Positions 1-8,902 of a DNA stretch of 64,000 nt are shown piece by piece. Numbering within the stretch: position 1 is the stretch's first letter; every line of letters starts with the position of its first letter. The stretch is from Bosea beijingensis. Lineage in GTDB: Bacteria > Pseudomonadota > Alphaproteobacteria > Rhizobiales > Beijerinckiaceae. Location of the stretch: assembly GCF_030758975.1 (NCBI RefSeq), contig NZ_CP132359.1, positions 186,001 to 250,000 of the forward strand. Direction: 5' to 3'. A program made the translations under genes and the position numbers. The notes below the pieces were generated by a model. The model did no database searches. It saw only the letters and a program-made list of their open reading frames with translations, and was not told the DNA's origin.

Positions 1-620
1 CTGAGAGCGTTCACCTCGTCGTCCGCAAGGCCTCGAACGTGAAGAGCGTCGCCGATCTCAAGGGCAAGAAGGTCTCGCTCGACGAGCCTGGTTCCGGCAC
101 GCTTCTGAACGCCAAGGCGATCCTCGCCGCCTTCGGCGTCACCGAGAAGGACATCTCGGCCGAGTACCTCAAGCCGAACCAGGCGGCCGAGAAGATGAAG
201 GACGGCTCGGTCGATGCCTTCTTCTTCACCGGCGGCTATCCGGCCGCCGCCATCTCCGAGCTCGCCTCGACTGGCTCGGGCATCGACATCCTGCCGATCA
301 CCGGCGCTCCGGCCGAGAAGCTCGCCAAGGACTCGCCCTTCTTCGCCGCCGACGAAATCCCGGCCGGCACATACAAGGATGTCGGCGCTGTGAAGACCGT
401 CGCGGTCGGCGCCCACTGGGTCACCTCCTCGAAGATTTCGGCCGACACCGTCTATGCCGTGACCAAGTCGCTGTGGAGCGACAAGGCTCGCACCGCGCTC
501 GATGCCGGCCACGCCAAGGGCAAGGCGATCCGCAAGGAGACCGCGCTCTCCGGCCTGCAGGGCGTGCCGCTGCATCCGGGTGCCGAGAAGTTCTACAAGG
601 AAGCCGGCCTGCTCAAGTAA
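1..620 (+). CDS. TAXI family TRAP transporter substrate-binding protein (C-terminal part)
   Basis: The reading frame is open from the first base of the window, so the N-terminus and signal peptide lie outside. About 206 residues are visible, against roughly 320 for a full TAXI protein. The visible part has the ADLKGKKVSLDEPGSGT strand-turn and the DAFFFTGGYPAAAI segment typical of TAXI (NMT1-like, type II periplasmic) binding proteins. It should capture a solute, often a dicarboxylate or amino acid, in the periplasm and hand it to the fused TRAP permease that starts 126 bases downstream. A strong inverted repeat lies between them, a common arrangement for making more binding protein than permease. 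The substrate cannot be read from the sequence. Confidence 0.9.
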   Translation, partial: ESVHLVVRKASNVKSVADLKGKKVSLDEPGSGTLLNAKAILAAFGVTEKDISAEYLKPNQAAEKMKDGSVDAFFFTGGYPAAAISELASTGSGIDILPITGAPAEKLAKDSPFFAADEIPAGTYKDVGAVKTVAVGAHWVTSSKISADTVYAVTKSLWSDKARTALDAGHAKGKAIRKETALSGLQGVPLHPGAEKFYKEAGLLK

Positions 621-646
621 GCAGACCACGCATCCGTGCGTCTGAT

Positions 647-686
647 CCGTCATCCCGGGCGAGCAACGCCCGACCCGGGATGACGG
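647..686. repeat. Strong inverted repeat between binding protein and permease genes
   Basis: Two perfect 13-base arms, CCGTCATCCCGGG at 647-659 and its complement at 674-686, enclose a 14-base loop. No T-run follows immediately (ATTTT only at 694-698), so it may act as a transcript-stabilising or attenuating hairpin or be a dispersed palindromic repeat rather than a clean terminator. Confidence 0.6.
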
Positions 687-746
687 CGCTTCTATTTTGA
701 CGGCGCGGATGGCGCTGTTCCAGCTCGATCGCCGAGGTCTCTTCCC

Positions 747-2912
747 ATGACCAACCAGCCCTCCGCAGCAGAACTCGCCAAGCTCGAGGAAGAACTCGAT
801 CCGGAAATGCAGTTCCGCAAGGTGCCGCATGGCACCGCGCTGCTGATCGGCGGCCTGCTGCTTGCGCTGTCGGCCTTCCATTACTACACGGCCGGCTTCG
901 GCCTGCTGCGCGAGACCACGCATCGCGGCATCCATCTCGCCTTCGTGCTCGGGCTGATCTTCCTCGTCTTCTCCGCGCGCAAGAGCGAGGCCGGCACCGT
1001 CTATCCCTCGACCGCCTTCCGCCCCGGCGGCGTGCCGCTCTATGACTGGGTCTTCGCGATCGCAGTCGCCGTCGCCAGCCTCTACGTACCCTGGATCTTC
1101 GAGGACCTCGTCTTCCGCGTCGGCAATCCCTCGCCGCTCGACGTCGCGATGGGCACGATCACCATCGTCCTGATGATCGAGGCGACGCGCCGCGCCATCG
1201 GCTGGGGCCTGCCGCTGATCGCGCTTTTCGCCATCGTCTACGCGCTCTTCGGAAACTGGTTCCCCGGCATCTTCCTGCATCCGGGCTCGACCTGGTCGAA
1301 CCTCGTCAACCATCTCTACCTGACCAGTCAGGGCGTCTATGGCGTCGCGCTCGGCGTCGTCGCGACCTATGTCTTCCATTTCGTGCTGTTCGGTGTGCTG
1401 GCAACCCGCATCGGCCTCGGCCGCCTCTTCCTCGGCGTCGCTGCGGCGGTCGCCGGCCGCTTCGCCGGCGGCCCGGCCAAGGTCTCGATCTTCGGCTCGG
1501 CCCTGTTCGGGATGATCTCGGGCTCCTCGGTCGCCAACACCGTGACCGTCGGCTCGCTCACCATCCCGATGATGATCCGCCTCGGCTACCAGCGCCATTT
1601 CGCGGCGGCCGTGGAATCGACCGCCGCGACCGGCGGCCAGATCACCCCGCCGATCATGGGCGCCGCCGCCTTCCTGATGGTCGAGTTCCTCAACTTGCCC
1701 TATGCGACCATCGTCATCGCCGCGATCGTGCCCGCCTTCATGCATTTCTTCGGCGTGCTGATGCAGGTGCATTTCGAGGCGCGCCGCACCGGCATGGGCG
1801 GCATGACCGACGCGGAGGCGCCGAAGCTCCGCGAGGTCTTCGCCCGTGACTGGCCGACTGTCGCGCCGCTCTTCGCACTGATCGTCGTGCTCTTCACCGG
1901 CTACACGCCCTATCTCGCCGCCTTCTGGGGCATCACCGGCTGCATGCTGGTCGGCCTCGCGCATTACCGGGCAGGCGCCGCACTGGCGCTGGCGCTCGCC
2001 ATCGGCATCGCCGCCCCGACCGAACTGCTGCGCGTGCCGGGCGTCAACGCGGCGTTGGTGACTGCCGCCTTCGCCGTCATGGCGCATGGCGTGCTGTTGC
2101 GCTCGACTGAGGGCCGCAGGCGCGTCAACGACATGGTCGATGCCTTCGTCCTCGGCGCGAAATACGCGATCGGCGTGGGTGCGGCGGCCGCGACCGTCGG
2201 TATCATCGTCGGCGTGGTGACGCTGACCGGCGTCGGCTTCAAGATCTCCTGGATCGTGACCTCGCTTGCCGATCAATGGGCCAAGGGCCTGATCGATCTC
2301 GTCCCGTTCTTGCCCTTCGACATCAAGAGCGCGACGCTGTTCTTCACGCTGCTCCTGACCGGCATCGTCTGCATCCTGCTCGGCTGCGGCGTGCCGACGA
2401 CGGCGAACTACATCATCATGGTGACGGTGGCGGCGCCCGCGCTCGGCATGCTCGGTGTCAACCCGCTCGTCGCCCATTTCTTCGTGTTCTATTACGGCGT
2501 CCTCGCCGACATCACGCCGCCTGTAGCGATCGCGGCCTATGCCGGGGCGAGCATGGCCGGCGCCGACCCGTTCAGGACCGGCAACACTGCCTTCCGGCTG
2601 GCGCTCGGCAAGGTGCTGGTGCCCTTCGTCTTCGTGTTCTCGCCCTCCATGCTGATCATGGCGCCGGGCTTCACCTGGACCGAGTTCGTCGGCTCGACCG
2701 CCGCCTGCATCGCCAGCATCACCCTGCTTTCGGCCGCCTTCTCCGGCTGGTTCCTGGCACCGCTTGCCATGTGGGAGCGCTTCGTCATCGGGCTAGCGGC
2801 CCTTCCGATGATCCTGGCCACGCCCTATTCGATCGTGGCCGGTCTCATCATCGGCGCGCCCGTGCTGCTCAGGCAGGTCCTCGCGCGCAAGGCGGCTATC
2901 GCCCCGGCCTGA
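747..2912 (+). CDS. TRAP transporter permease, fused small and large subunits (TAXI-associated)
   Basis: This 721-residue polytopic inner-membrane protein joins the DctQ-like (about residues 30-160) and DctM-like (about 165-700) parts of a TRAP carrier in one chain, the architecture that normally accompanies TAXI binding proteins. Many hydrophobic segments are visible, with conserved DctM stretches such as SGSSVANTVTVGSLTIP, GGQITPPIMGAAAF and GVPTTANYIIMV. TRAP carriers use ion gradients, not ATP, to bring in the solute delivered by the binding protein upstream. The ATG at 747 follows a GAGGT ribosome site by 8 bases. Start and length fit the family. Confidence 0.93.
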   Translation: MTNQPSAAELAKLEEELDPEMQFRKVPHGTALLIGGLLLALSAFHYYTAGFGLLRETTHRGIHLAFVLGLIFLVFSARKSEAGTVYPSTAFRPGGVPLYDWVFAIAVAVASLYVPWIFEDLVFRVGNPSPLDVAMGTITIVLMIEATRRAIGWGLPLIALFAIVYALFGNWFPGIFLHPGSTWSNLVNHLYLTSQGVYGVALGVVATYVFHFVLFGVLATRIGLGRLFLGVAAAVAGRFAGGPAKVSIFGSALFGMISGSSVANTVTVGSLTIPMMIRLGYQRHFAAAVESTAATGGQITPPIMGAAAFLMVEFLNLPYATIVIAAIVPAFMHFFGVLMQVHFEARRTGMGGMTDAEAPKLREVFARDWPTVAPLFALIVVLFTGYTPYLAAFWGITGCMLVGLAHYRAGAALALALAIGIAAPTELLRVPGVNAALVTAAFAVMAHGVLLRSTEGRRRVNDMVDAFVLGAKYAIGVGAAAATVGIIVGVVTLTGVGFKISWIVTSLADQWAKGLIDLVPFLPFDIKSATLFFTLLLTGIVCILLGCGVPTTANYIIMVTVAAPALGMLGVNPLVAHFFVFYYGVLADITPPVAIAAYAGASMAGADPFRTGNTAFRLALGKVLVPFVFVFSPSMLIMAPGFTWTEFVGSTAACIASITLLSAAFSGWFLAPLAMWERFVIGLAALPMILATPYSIVAGLIIGAPVLLRQVLARKAAIAPA

Positions 2913-2930
2913 TCCGGGGCGCTCTACCCC

Positions 2931-4418
2931 TCACACCCCCTTGTCGAGCGGGTAGAGCGGCCGCCGCACCCGGCGATAGGGCAGCTTGCTGAGATCGGGC
3001 GTGCAGAGCGCCCCGCTGTCGCAGACGATCACCTTGCCGGCGATCGGCTCGAAGGCGGCGCGGAAATGCTGCATCGATTTCAGCCCGACGACGCGCTTCG
3101 CCGCCGGGTCGATACCGAATGCGCGGAACTGCTGCAGATCGTTCATCTGGGCACGGATCGTCGTGACGAGGATCTCGATATCGCCGACGCGCAGCACGGC
3201 GCAGGGCCCCCAGCTCGCCTGCAAGCCGCCGATCATGGGGCCGTCGCCGGTATAGTCGCCGTCGCTGACGCTGACCAGCGTGCCGGTGAGCTCGAGCGGC
3301 CCGCCGCCGATCTCGGGATCGACCTTGCCACCGAGCCTGACCGAGACGGTCGAGCCCGGCTTGCCCTTGCGCAGCTCGGCGGCGACTTCAGGATCGACCA
3401 TCGGGCCGAAACAGGCTTGCCTGAGATCGGCCGCGATCATGCCCTTGAGCAGGCCGGTCGCATCGCCATAGCCGCCACCGCCGGGATTGTCGGAGTAGTC
3501 GGCGATGATCAGCGGTCCCTTCGTCGCGACATAGGACTTGGCCTCGTCGACGGCGTCCTCGACCGAGAGAAACGGCGTCACCACGTCGAAGCGGCGCTGC
3601 CACATGTCCTCGACCATCGCTTCGGCGAAAGCATGGTGTTTCTCGCGCTCGCCCTCGCAGGTGACGAGCACTGTCGGGCCGACCTCGTGGATATCGGCAT
3701 TGCCGAAACCGCCATTGACGCTGACGGCGAAGACGCCGGCCTCCTTCTCATATGCCCTTGCCTTGGCGATGCGCTCGACCATCGGGCCGACATCGGTGCG
3801 CCCGCCATTGACCTCCTCCAGCATCGGCCGCTCGGCGCGCAGCGTCACCGGCCTGATCTCGCCCTTCATCGTCCGCTGCATGATGCCGGCCGCAAGCTTG
3901 CCGATCTCGCGCATGTCGACATGCGGATAGGTCTTGTAGGAGACGACGATATTGGCGAGATCGGTCATCTTCCGGGTGACATTGGCGTGGGGATCGAGCG
4001 TCACGCCGATCGGCACGTCCGGCCCGAGCACGGCGCGGACGCGCTCCAGCAATTCGCCCTCGCCGTCCTCGCAGAATTCCGTGACCATCGCGCCGTGCAG
4101 GCCAAGCAGCACGCCGTCGATCTTTCCGGCATGGGCTTTCGCGGTCTCGACGATGACGCCGGCGATCCGGTCGAAGGCATCGCGCGTCACCGGGCCGGAG
4201 GGCTGCGCAGCGGCACTGATCGCATGGATGACCTTCCACCCGGCCGGGCGGCCGATATCGAGAAAGCCGGCGATCGGCGTGTTGGCCTCGGCCCGCGCGG
4301 CGATGGCGTCGTCGCCAAGCTGGATACCGCGATCGGTGAAGGCTGCGTAATCGGCCGGGCAGCGGCTGAAAGTGTTGCTCTCATGCGAGAACTCGGCGGT
4401 CAGGACGGTGAAGCTCAT
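2931..4418 (-). CDS. M81 family metallopeptidase (MlrC-like)
   Basis: The 495-residue product matches the MlrC/DUF1485 family, zinc peptidases named for microcystinase C, which finishes breakdown of the cyclic peptide microcystin in sphingomonads. The metal-binding signatures are present: HESNTF near residue 12, DPHAN in the middle and YKTYPHVD further on, followed by the C-terminal MlrC domain (about 300-485). It lies last in an operon of regulator, peptide-type binding protein and two permeases, so the imported compound is likely a small peptide or amide that this enzyme cuts. The start is supported by AGAGG 6 bases before the ATG. Most MlrC homologues in soil bacteria do not act on microcystin; the true substrate is unknown. 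Confidence 0.9.
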   Translation of the reverse strand: MSFTVLTAEFSHESNTFSRCPADYAAFTDRGIQLGDDAIAARAEANTPIAGFLDIGRPAGWKVIHAISAAAQPSGPVTRDAFDRIAGVIVETAKAHAGKIDGVLLGLHGAMVTEFCEDGEGELLERVRAVLGPDVPIGVTLDPHANVTRKMTDLANIVVSYKTYPHVDMREIGKLAAGIMQRTMKGEIRPVTLRAERPMLEEVNGGRTDVGPMVERIAKARAYEKEAGVFAVSVNGGFGNADIHEVGPTVLVTCEGEREKHHAFAEAMVEDMWQRRFDVVTPFLSVEDAVDEAKSYVATKGPLIIADYSDNPGGGGYGDATGLLKGMIAADLRQACFGPMVDPEVAAELRKGKPGSTVSVRLGGKVDPEIGGGPLELTGTLVSVSDGDYTGDGPMIGGLQASWGPCAVLRVGDIEILVTTIRAQMNDLQQFRAFGIDPAAKRVVGLKSMQHFRAAFEPIAGKVIVCDSGALCTPDLSKLPYRRVRRPLYPLDKGV

Positions 4419-4458
4419 GGCGTTCCTCTGGCTGCTTTCGCGAGTGATGGGGCGGATT

Positions 4459-5304
4459 TCAGCCGTCCCGCAGCGGGCGGCGGATATCGAGCGCCTCGAT
4501 CAGCGCATCGCCGAAGACGTTGATGGCGATGACAGTCGTGGCGATGACGAGGCCGGGGAAGATGATGATCCAGGGCGCGATGAAGATCTGCGCGGTGCCG
4601 GAGCTCATCATCGCCCCCCAGCTCGGGACGGGCGGCTGGGCGCCGAGGCCGAAGAAGCCGAGCGTCGCTTCCAGCACGATCGCATCGCCGGTCGCCAACA
4701 TGCCGGCGACAACGACCGGCGTCATCGCATTGGGCAGGAGATGCAGGAAGAGCACGCGGGCCGGCCGAGCACCCGCCGTCACAGCCGCATCGACGAAGAG
4801 CTCGCCCTTCAGAGCCATCACTTGCGCCCGCGTCAGGCGGGTGAACTGCGCGAGATAGGCGATCGCGATGGCGATCGCCGTCGAATGCAATCCGGGCCCG
4901 AGGATCGCGATCAGGATCAGCGCCAGCAGGATTTCCGGGAAGGACCAGGTCAGGTCGACGAAGACGGTGACGACCTTATCGAAGATACCGCCGAAATAGC
5001 CGGCGGCAGCGCCGAGCGCCGCGCCCATCAGCACCGAGAGCGCGATCGAGAGCACGCTGACGCTGAGCGAGGTCCGCGCGCCCTGAATGATGCGCGAAAG
5101 CAGGTCGCGCCCGAACTCGTCGGTACCAAGCCAATGCGCCGCCGAGGGCGGCGTATTGGCGATGGAGAGCTTCTGCGCGGCATAATCGTAAGGCGCAATC
5201 CAGGGCGCGAAGATCGCGCAGAGCACGAGCGCGAGGAGGAACAACGCGCAGATGGCGCCACGCGGCGAACGGAGGATGCGGCCGGCGAGAGATTTGCGGC
5301 TCAT
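4459..5304 (-). CDS. Oligopeptide-type ABC transporter permease, DppC family
   Basis: About 281 residues with the DppC layout: a short cytoplasmic N-terminus, one TM segment (GAICALFLLALVLCAIFAPW), the periplasmic HWLGTDEFGRDLLSR signature, then the BPD_transp_1 domain with the EAA-like loop near DAAVTAGARPARVLFLHLLP. The ATG at 5304 overlaps the stop of the upstream permease as ATGA, so the two are translationally coupled. The frame is open further upstream, but that stretch has the wrong character and lies on top of the DppB gene. With the partner it forms the membrane channel of a family 5 ABC importer. No ATP-binding subunit is encoded nearby. Confidence 0.93.
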   Translation of the reverse strand: MSRKSLAGRILRSPRGAICALFLLALVLCAIFAPWIAPYDYAAQKLSIANTPPSAAHWLGTDEFGRDLLSRIIQGARTSLSVSVLSIALSVLMGAALGAAAGYFGGIFDKVVTVFVDLTWSFPEILLALILIAILGPGLHSTAIAIAIAYLAQFTRLTRAQVMALKGELFVDAAVTAGARPARVLFLHLLPNAMTPVVVAGMLATGDAIVLEATLGFFGLGAQPPVPSWGAMMSSGTAQIFIAPWIIIFPGLVIATTVIAINVFGDALIEALDIRRPLRDG

Positions 5305-6233
5305 CGCGCACCCATCGCTTCGCGCAGGCGCGGATCGAGCGCCGCCTGGGCGAGATCGCCGATCAGCGTGCCCAACATCACCGCGATCGCCAGCATCAGC
5401 AGGCAACCCTGCACCAGCGGATAGTCGCGCTGACCCAGGCCCGTGATCAGCAACGAGCCGAGCCCCGGCCGGGCGAAGACGTATTCGACGGTGACCGCGC
5501 CGCCGAGAATCCAGCCGATGCGCAGGCCGAGGATGGTCATGACCGGGAGCATCGCCTGCTGCAGGATGTGGCGGAGCTGGATGCGCCAGAACGGCACGCC
5601 CTTGGCCTGCAGCACGCGCACGAAGTCCCGCTGCGAGATTTCGACCATCGCGGCGCGCGTGACGCGGGCGATCAGCGCCGTACCGCCGATGCCGATGGTC
5701 AGCGCCGGCAGCACCAGCGCGTCCCATGTCCGGGCGCCCGAGACCGGGAACCACTCGAATTGCACGGCGAACATCAGGATCATCAGGAGCGCGAGCCAGA
5801 AACTCGGCAGAGTCGAACCGAGCAGGATGAAGCCCATCACCGCCCGGTCGAACAGGCTGTCGCGGAAGGAGGCCGCGAGCACACCGGTGACGATCCCGAC
5901 CACCGTCGAGAAGATCAGCGCCGTGCCGCCGAGCGCGAGGCTATGCGGCATGTTCTCGGCGATGAGCTGGGATACCGGCTGGCGCATCACGATGGCGTCG
6001 CCGAAATCGCCGGTGACGACCTTGGCGAGCCAGCGCCCGTACTGGACCAGCAGGGGCTGGTCCAGGCCGTAGCGCGCGATCATCTGCGCCCGCTGCTCGG
6101 GCGAGGAGCCGACCTGGATCAGATGCTCCAGCGGGTCGCCCGGCACGAGATGGATGATCATGAAGATCACCAGCGAGACGGCGAGGAAGACCGGCACCAG
6201 CATGGCGAGGCGCCGGATCGCGAAGCGCAGCAA
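5301..6233 (-). CDS. Oligopeptide-type ABC transporter permease, DppB family
   Basis: A 310-residue permease with the DppB hallmarks: N-terminal TM (RRLAMLVPVFLAVSLVIFMI), the HLVPGDPLE motif, the RYGLDQPLLVQYGRWL segment, and a C-terminal BPD_transp_1 domain with RAAMVEISQRDFVRVLQAKG. The start appears to be TTG at 6233, preceded by AGGAG 8 bases upstream; the next ATG would cut into the first TM helix. It sits 31 bases after the binding protein gene and overlaps the DppC-type gene by 4 bases, so all three are one transcript. It forms half of the channel for the solute bound by the protein encoded at 6265-7833. Confidence 0.93.
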   Translation of the reverse strand: MLRFAIRRLAMLVPVFLAVSLVIFMIIHLVPGDPLEHLIQVGSSPEQRAQMIARYGLDQPLLVQYGRWLAKVVTGDFGDAIVMRQPVSQLIAENMPHSLALGGTALIFSTVVGIVTGVLAASFRDSLFDRAVMGFILLGSTLPSFWLALLMILMFAVQFEWFPVSGARTWDALVLPALTIGIGGTALIARVTRAAMVEISQRDFVRVLQAKGVPFWRIQLRHILQQAMLPVMTILGLRIGWILGGAVTVEYVFARPGLGSLLITGLGQRDYPLVQGCLLMLAIAVMLGTLIGDLAQAALDPRLREAMGAR

Positions 6234-6264
6234 GGATCGATCTCCTACGCGAGTTCGTCCCGGC

Positions 6265-7833
6265 TCAGTTGGCCGGGGCGATGTCGATCATCGACTGACT
6301 GGAGAAGCCGATGCCGCGGATCTTCTCGGGCATCACGACGCGCTTGCCATAGGCCAGGCTCTGCACCGGCTGGTAGATCGGCGCGAACGGATACTGCGAC
6401 AGCACGTACTCATGGTATTTCGTGAAATTCGCGACGCGCTCGTCCCAGGTCTTCGATTTGTTCATGGCGATGTCGTTGAGCTTTTCCGCCTCGGGATCGT
6501 TGAACATAGAGACATTGGGATAGCCCGCGCGCTTGGCCGCGAAGAACCAGTCGACGATATCGGCATTGGTCCATTGATAGGCGCGCACCGCGAGCTGGTG
6601 CTCGGTCTTCTTGCGGTACTGCGCATTGATCGAGCCGGCATCGACGATGCTGATATCGGCCTGCATGCCGACGGCCTTGAGCTGCGCCTGGACGATCTCG
6701 GCGAGGCGCTTGAACTCGGTGCCGTTCTGGGCCCAGAGCTTCACCTCGAGGCGCTTGCCGTCCTTGACACGGATGCCGTCGGGGCCGGGCTTCCAGCCGG
6801 CCGCATCGAACACCTTCTTCGAGCGCTCGGGATCGTAGGAAATCTTGTACTTGGGATCGACCTGCGACTCCTTCAGCGAGGAGATCAGGAAGGTGTCGGC
6901 GGTCTCGCCATTGCCGCCATAGAGGCTGGTCAGGATTTCCTTCTGGTTCACGGCGAAGGCGGTCGCCTCGCGCACCTTCACGTCGGTGAACGGCTCAACG
7001 CTGGTGTTGATCGGCATATAGACCACCTCGTTGCCGGGGATGGTCACGAGCTTCACCGCCTTGTCGGCCTGGATGCGCGGCAGGAAGTCGGTGGGCACGT
7101 TGACGAGCACGTCGGCGCCGCCGGTCTTGAGTTCGAGATAGGCGGTCGATTCCTCGCCGATCTCGCGGAAGGTCAGCTTCTTGAACTTGGCCGGCCCCTG
7201 GTTCTTCGACAGGGCGGAAGCCGATTTGTAGTCGTCGTTGCGCACCAGCACGGTCTGCTGGCCTACCGTGAACTGCTGCATCTTGTAGGGGCCGGTGCCG
7301 ATCGCCTCGGTCACGCCGAACTTGTCGCCGAGCGCCTCGTAGGATTTCGGCTCCGGGATGCACATGAACGAGCTGGCGAGGTTGAACAGCAGGTTCGGGT
7401 CGGGATTCTTCATGTGGAAGCGCACGGTCAGGTCGTCGACGACCTCCACCTTGTCGATCGCCTCGACGGTGAAGGCGTTTTCGGTGCCCTTGAACTGCGG
7501 CACCCACCATTCGATCGTCTTGGCGTTGAAGGGCTCGCCATTGTGGAACTTGACGCCGGGCTTCAGCTTGAAGGTCCAGAGCATGCCGTCCGGGCTCGAC
7601 TCCCAGGAGGTCGCGAGCTGGCCGTGGAAGCTCTGGTCGGCATCCTGCACCACCAGCCGGTCGTAGATCAGCGTCGTCGCCGTGTTGAGCTTCGTCGCCT
7701 TGATCGGGTTGTAGGTCGGCGCGCCGACAAGGCGCGCGGTCATCACGAACGTGGCTTCCTGCGCCAGTGCCGTGCCGGCTGCCAGCGCCGACAGACCCAG
7801 CGCCAGCAGGCTCCCCTTCATCATCGTCTTCAT
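6265..7833 (-). CDS. ABC transporter substrate-binding protein, family 5 (peptide/nickel type)
   Basis: A 522-residue secreted protein. The first about 24 residues (KGSLLALGLSALAAGTALA) are a signal peptide, and the mature part has the SBP_bac_5 features ATTLIYDRLVVQDA, WTFKLKPGVKFHNGEPFNA and GTGPYKM. It binds a peptide or similar solute in the periplasm for the two permeases downstream. AAGGGG lies about 8 bases before the ATG. The RpiR-type regulator gene ends 51 bases upstream on the same strand, and the MlrC-like peptidase closes the operon, which suggests a peptide-like ligand. The actual ligand cannot be deduced. Confidence 0.93.
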   Translation of the reverse strand: MKTMMKGSLLALGLSALAAGTALAQEATFVMTARLVGAPTYNPIKATKLNTATTLIYDRLVVQDADQSFHGQLATSWESSPDGMLWTFKLKPGVKFHNGEPFNAKTIEWWVPQFKGTENAFTVEAIDKVEVVDDLTVRFHMKNPDPNLLFNLASSFMCIPEPKSYEALGDKFGVTEAIGTGPYKMQQFTVGQQTVLVRNDDYKSASALSKNQGPAKFKKLTFREIGEESTAYLELKTGGADVLVNVPTDFLPRIQADKAVKLVTIPGNEVVYMPINTSVEPFTDVKVREATAFAVNQKEILTSLYGGNGETADTFLISSLKESQVDPKYKISYDPERSKKVFDAAGWKPGPDGIRVKDGKRLEVKLWAQNGTEFKRLAEIVQAQLKAVGMQADISIVDAGSINAQYRKKTEHQLAVRAYQWTNADIVDWFFAAKRAGYPNVSMFNDPEAEKLNDIAMNKSKTWDERVANFTKYHEYVLSQYPFAPIYQPVQSLAYGKRVVMPEKIRGIGFSSQSMIDIAPAN

Positions 7834-7884
7834 CCCGCTTCCCCTTTTGTTTCGAGATGTTGCGAAAGGCGTTGATCGCGACCG

Positions 7885-8763
7885 TCAGTCGAGCGGGCCG
7901 GAACTGTCCCCGACATGGCCGGTGAACCGCCCGTAGAGCTCGGCCATTCGGTTCAGGCGCGCCTCGACCTGCGGGCCGAGCTCGACGAAGACCGCGTTGA
8001 TCAGGAGGTTGCCGAGGTTCGCCATCTGCGCGGTCGAGTCCCAGAACAGGTTGAACTCGGTCGAGACCACCAGCATCTCGTCGACGAGCCCCTGCCCCCA
8101 GTCGCAGAAGGAATCGGTGATGAGCGTGGTCTTGATGCCCGCGGCCTTCGCCTGCTCGGCCAGCACCTTGGCCATGCGCGAATAGCGCCGCGCCTCGAAG
8201 ATCACGAGGCAGCGGTCCTTCTCGCCCGATAGCAGCAGCTCCGAGAAATTGCCGGCTGCAAGATCGGCAAGATGCACGCCGTCGCGCAGGTACTGGAGCT
8301 GGTTGGCGAGGTACTGCGCAAGGCCGCGTTCGGTCTGGAAACCGGTGACATGGACGGAGGGCGCCGTCGCCAGCCGGCGGACGACGCGCTTCCACTCCTC
8401 GCTCTGGGCGAGCTCGTAGATGCGCACGAGCCCGGCGATCTCCAGTTGCAGGCTGCGCGCGAGCTGATCGTCGCCGGCGAGGCTGCGCTGCTGGAAGTCG
8501 CGCAGGCGGTCGCTGATCAGCCAGGGCCTGTCGCCGATCTCCTCGGCGAGATTGGCCTTGAGATCCTTCAGGCTCTTGTAGCCGAGCGTCCGGCAGAAGC
8601 GACCGACCGTGGGCTCGCTAAGCGAGACCTTCTCGGCCAGGCTCGCCGCCGTCTCGAAGGGCAGGCTCGGCATCTGCGCCAGCATATAGCTCGCCAGCGC
8701 CTTGTCGGCCTTGGAGCCGTTGGCAAGGCAAGCCTGCAATCTCTGGCGAAGCGTCTGCGACAT
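7885..8763 (-). CDS. MurR/RpiR family transcriptional regulator
   Basis: The 292-residue product has an N-terminal RpiR-type helix-turn-helix (about residues 1-77, with AASLAEKVSLSEPTVGRFCRTL) and a C-terminal SIS domain (about 120-260) that normally binds a phosphorylated sugar or similar ligand. The ATG at 8763 has GGGAG 6 bases upstream; an ATG at 8790 would add nine residues but would overlap the candidate operator at 8789-8802. It is first in the operon with the binding protein, permeases and peptidase, and faces a divergent FAD oxidoreductase gene. It probably controls both directions. Confidence 0.9.
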   Translation of the reverse strand: MSQTLRQRLQACLANGSKADKALASYMLAQMPSLPFETAASLAEKVSLSEPTVGRFCRTLGYKSLKDLKANLAEEIGDRPWLISDRLRDFQQRSLAGDDQLARSLQLEIAGLVRIYELAQSEEWKRVVRRLATAPSVHVTGFQTERGLAQYLANQLQYLRDGVHLADLAAGNFSELLLSGEKDRCLVIFEARRYSRMAKVLAEQAKAAGIKTTLITDSFCDWGQGLVDEMLVVSTEFNLFWDSTAQMANLGNLLINAVFVELGPQVEARLNRMAELYGRFTGHVGDSSGPLD

Positions 8764-8788
8764 CGGCACTCCCGCGCTTGGAGAGATC

Positions 8789-8802
8789 AAGAAATTTTTC
8801 TT
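8789..8802. promoter_or_regulatory. Candidate RpiR operator
   Basis: AAGAAA-TT-TTTCTT is a perfect inverted repeat with 6-base arms in the short, AT-rich gap (8770-8840) between the divergent RpiR-type regulator and the oxidoreductase gene. Position and symmetry suit an autoregulatory site. RpiR-family sites differ between members, so this is inference. Confidence 0.4.
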
Positions 8803-8902
8803 TCAAACTGTCAATCGATTTTTATTTTCTTGCAAAAATGATCCAGTTGAGGCTCGGTTCCGCTGGGCGTATGTCCGGCAGATGGGGAGGATTCCAGCGA
8901 CG

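Noticed and set aside
3066..4523. Long plus-strand open frame of about 485 codons
   Set aside because: It runs antisense to the MlrC gene; the product is Arg/Asp/His-rich with no family features, a usual shadow in high-GC DNA.
6154..7875. 573-codon open frame on the plus strand
   Set aside because: It mirrors the binding-protein gene on the minus strand, which has a signal peptide and family motifs.
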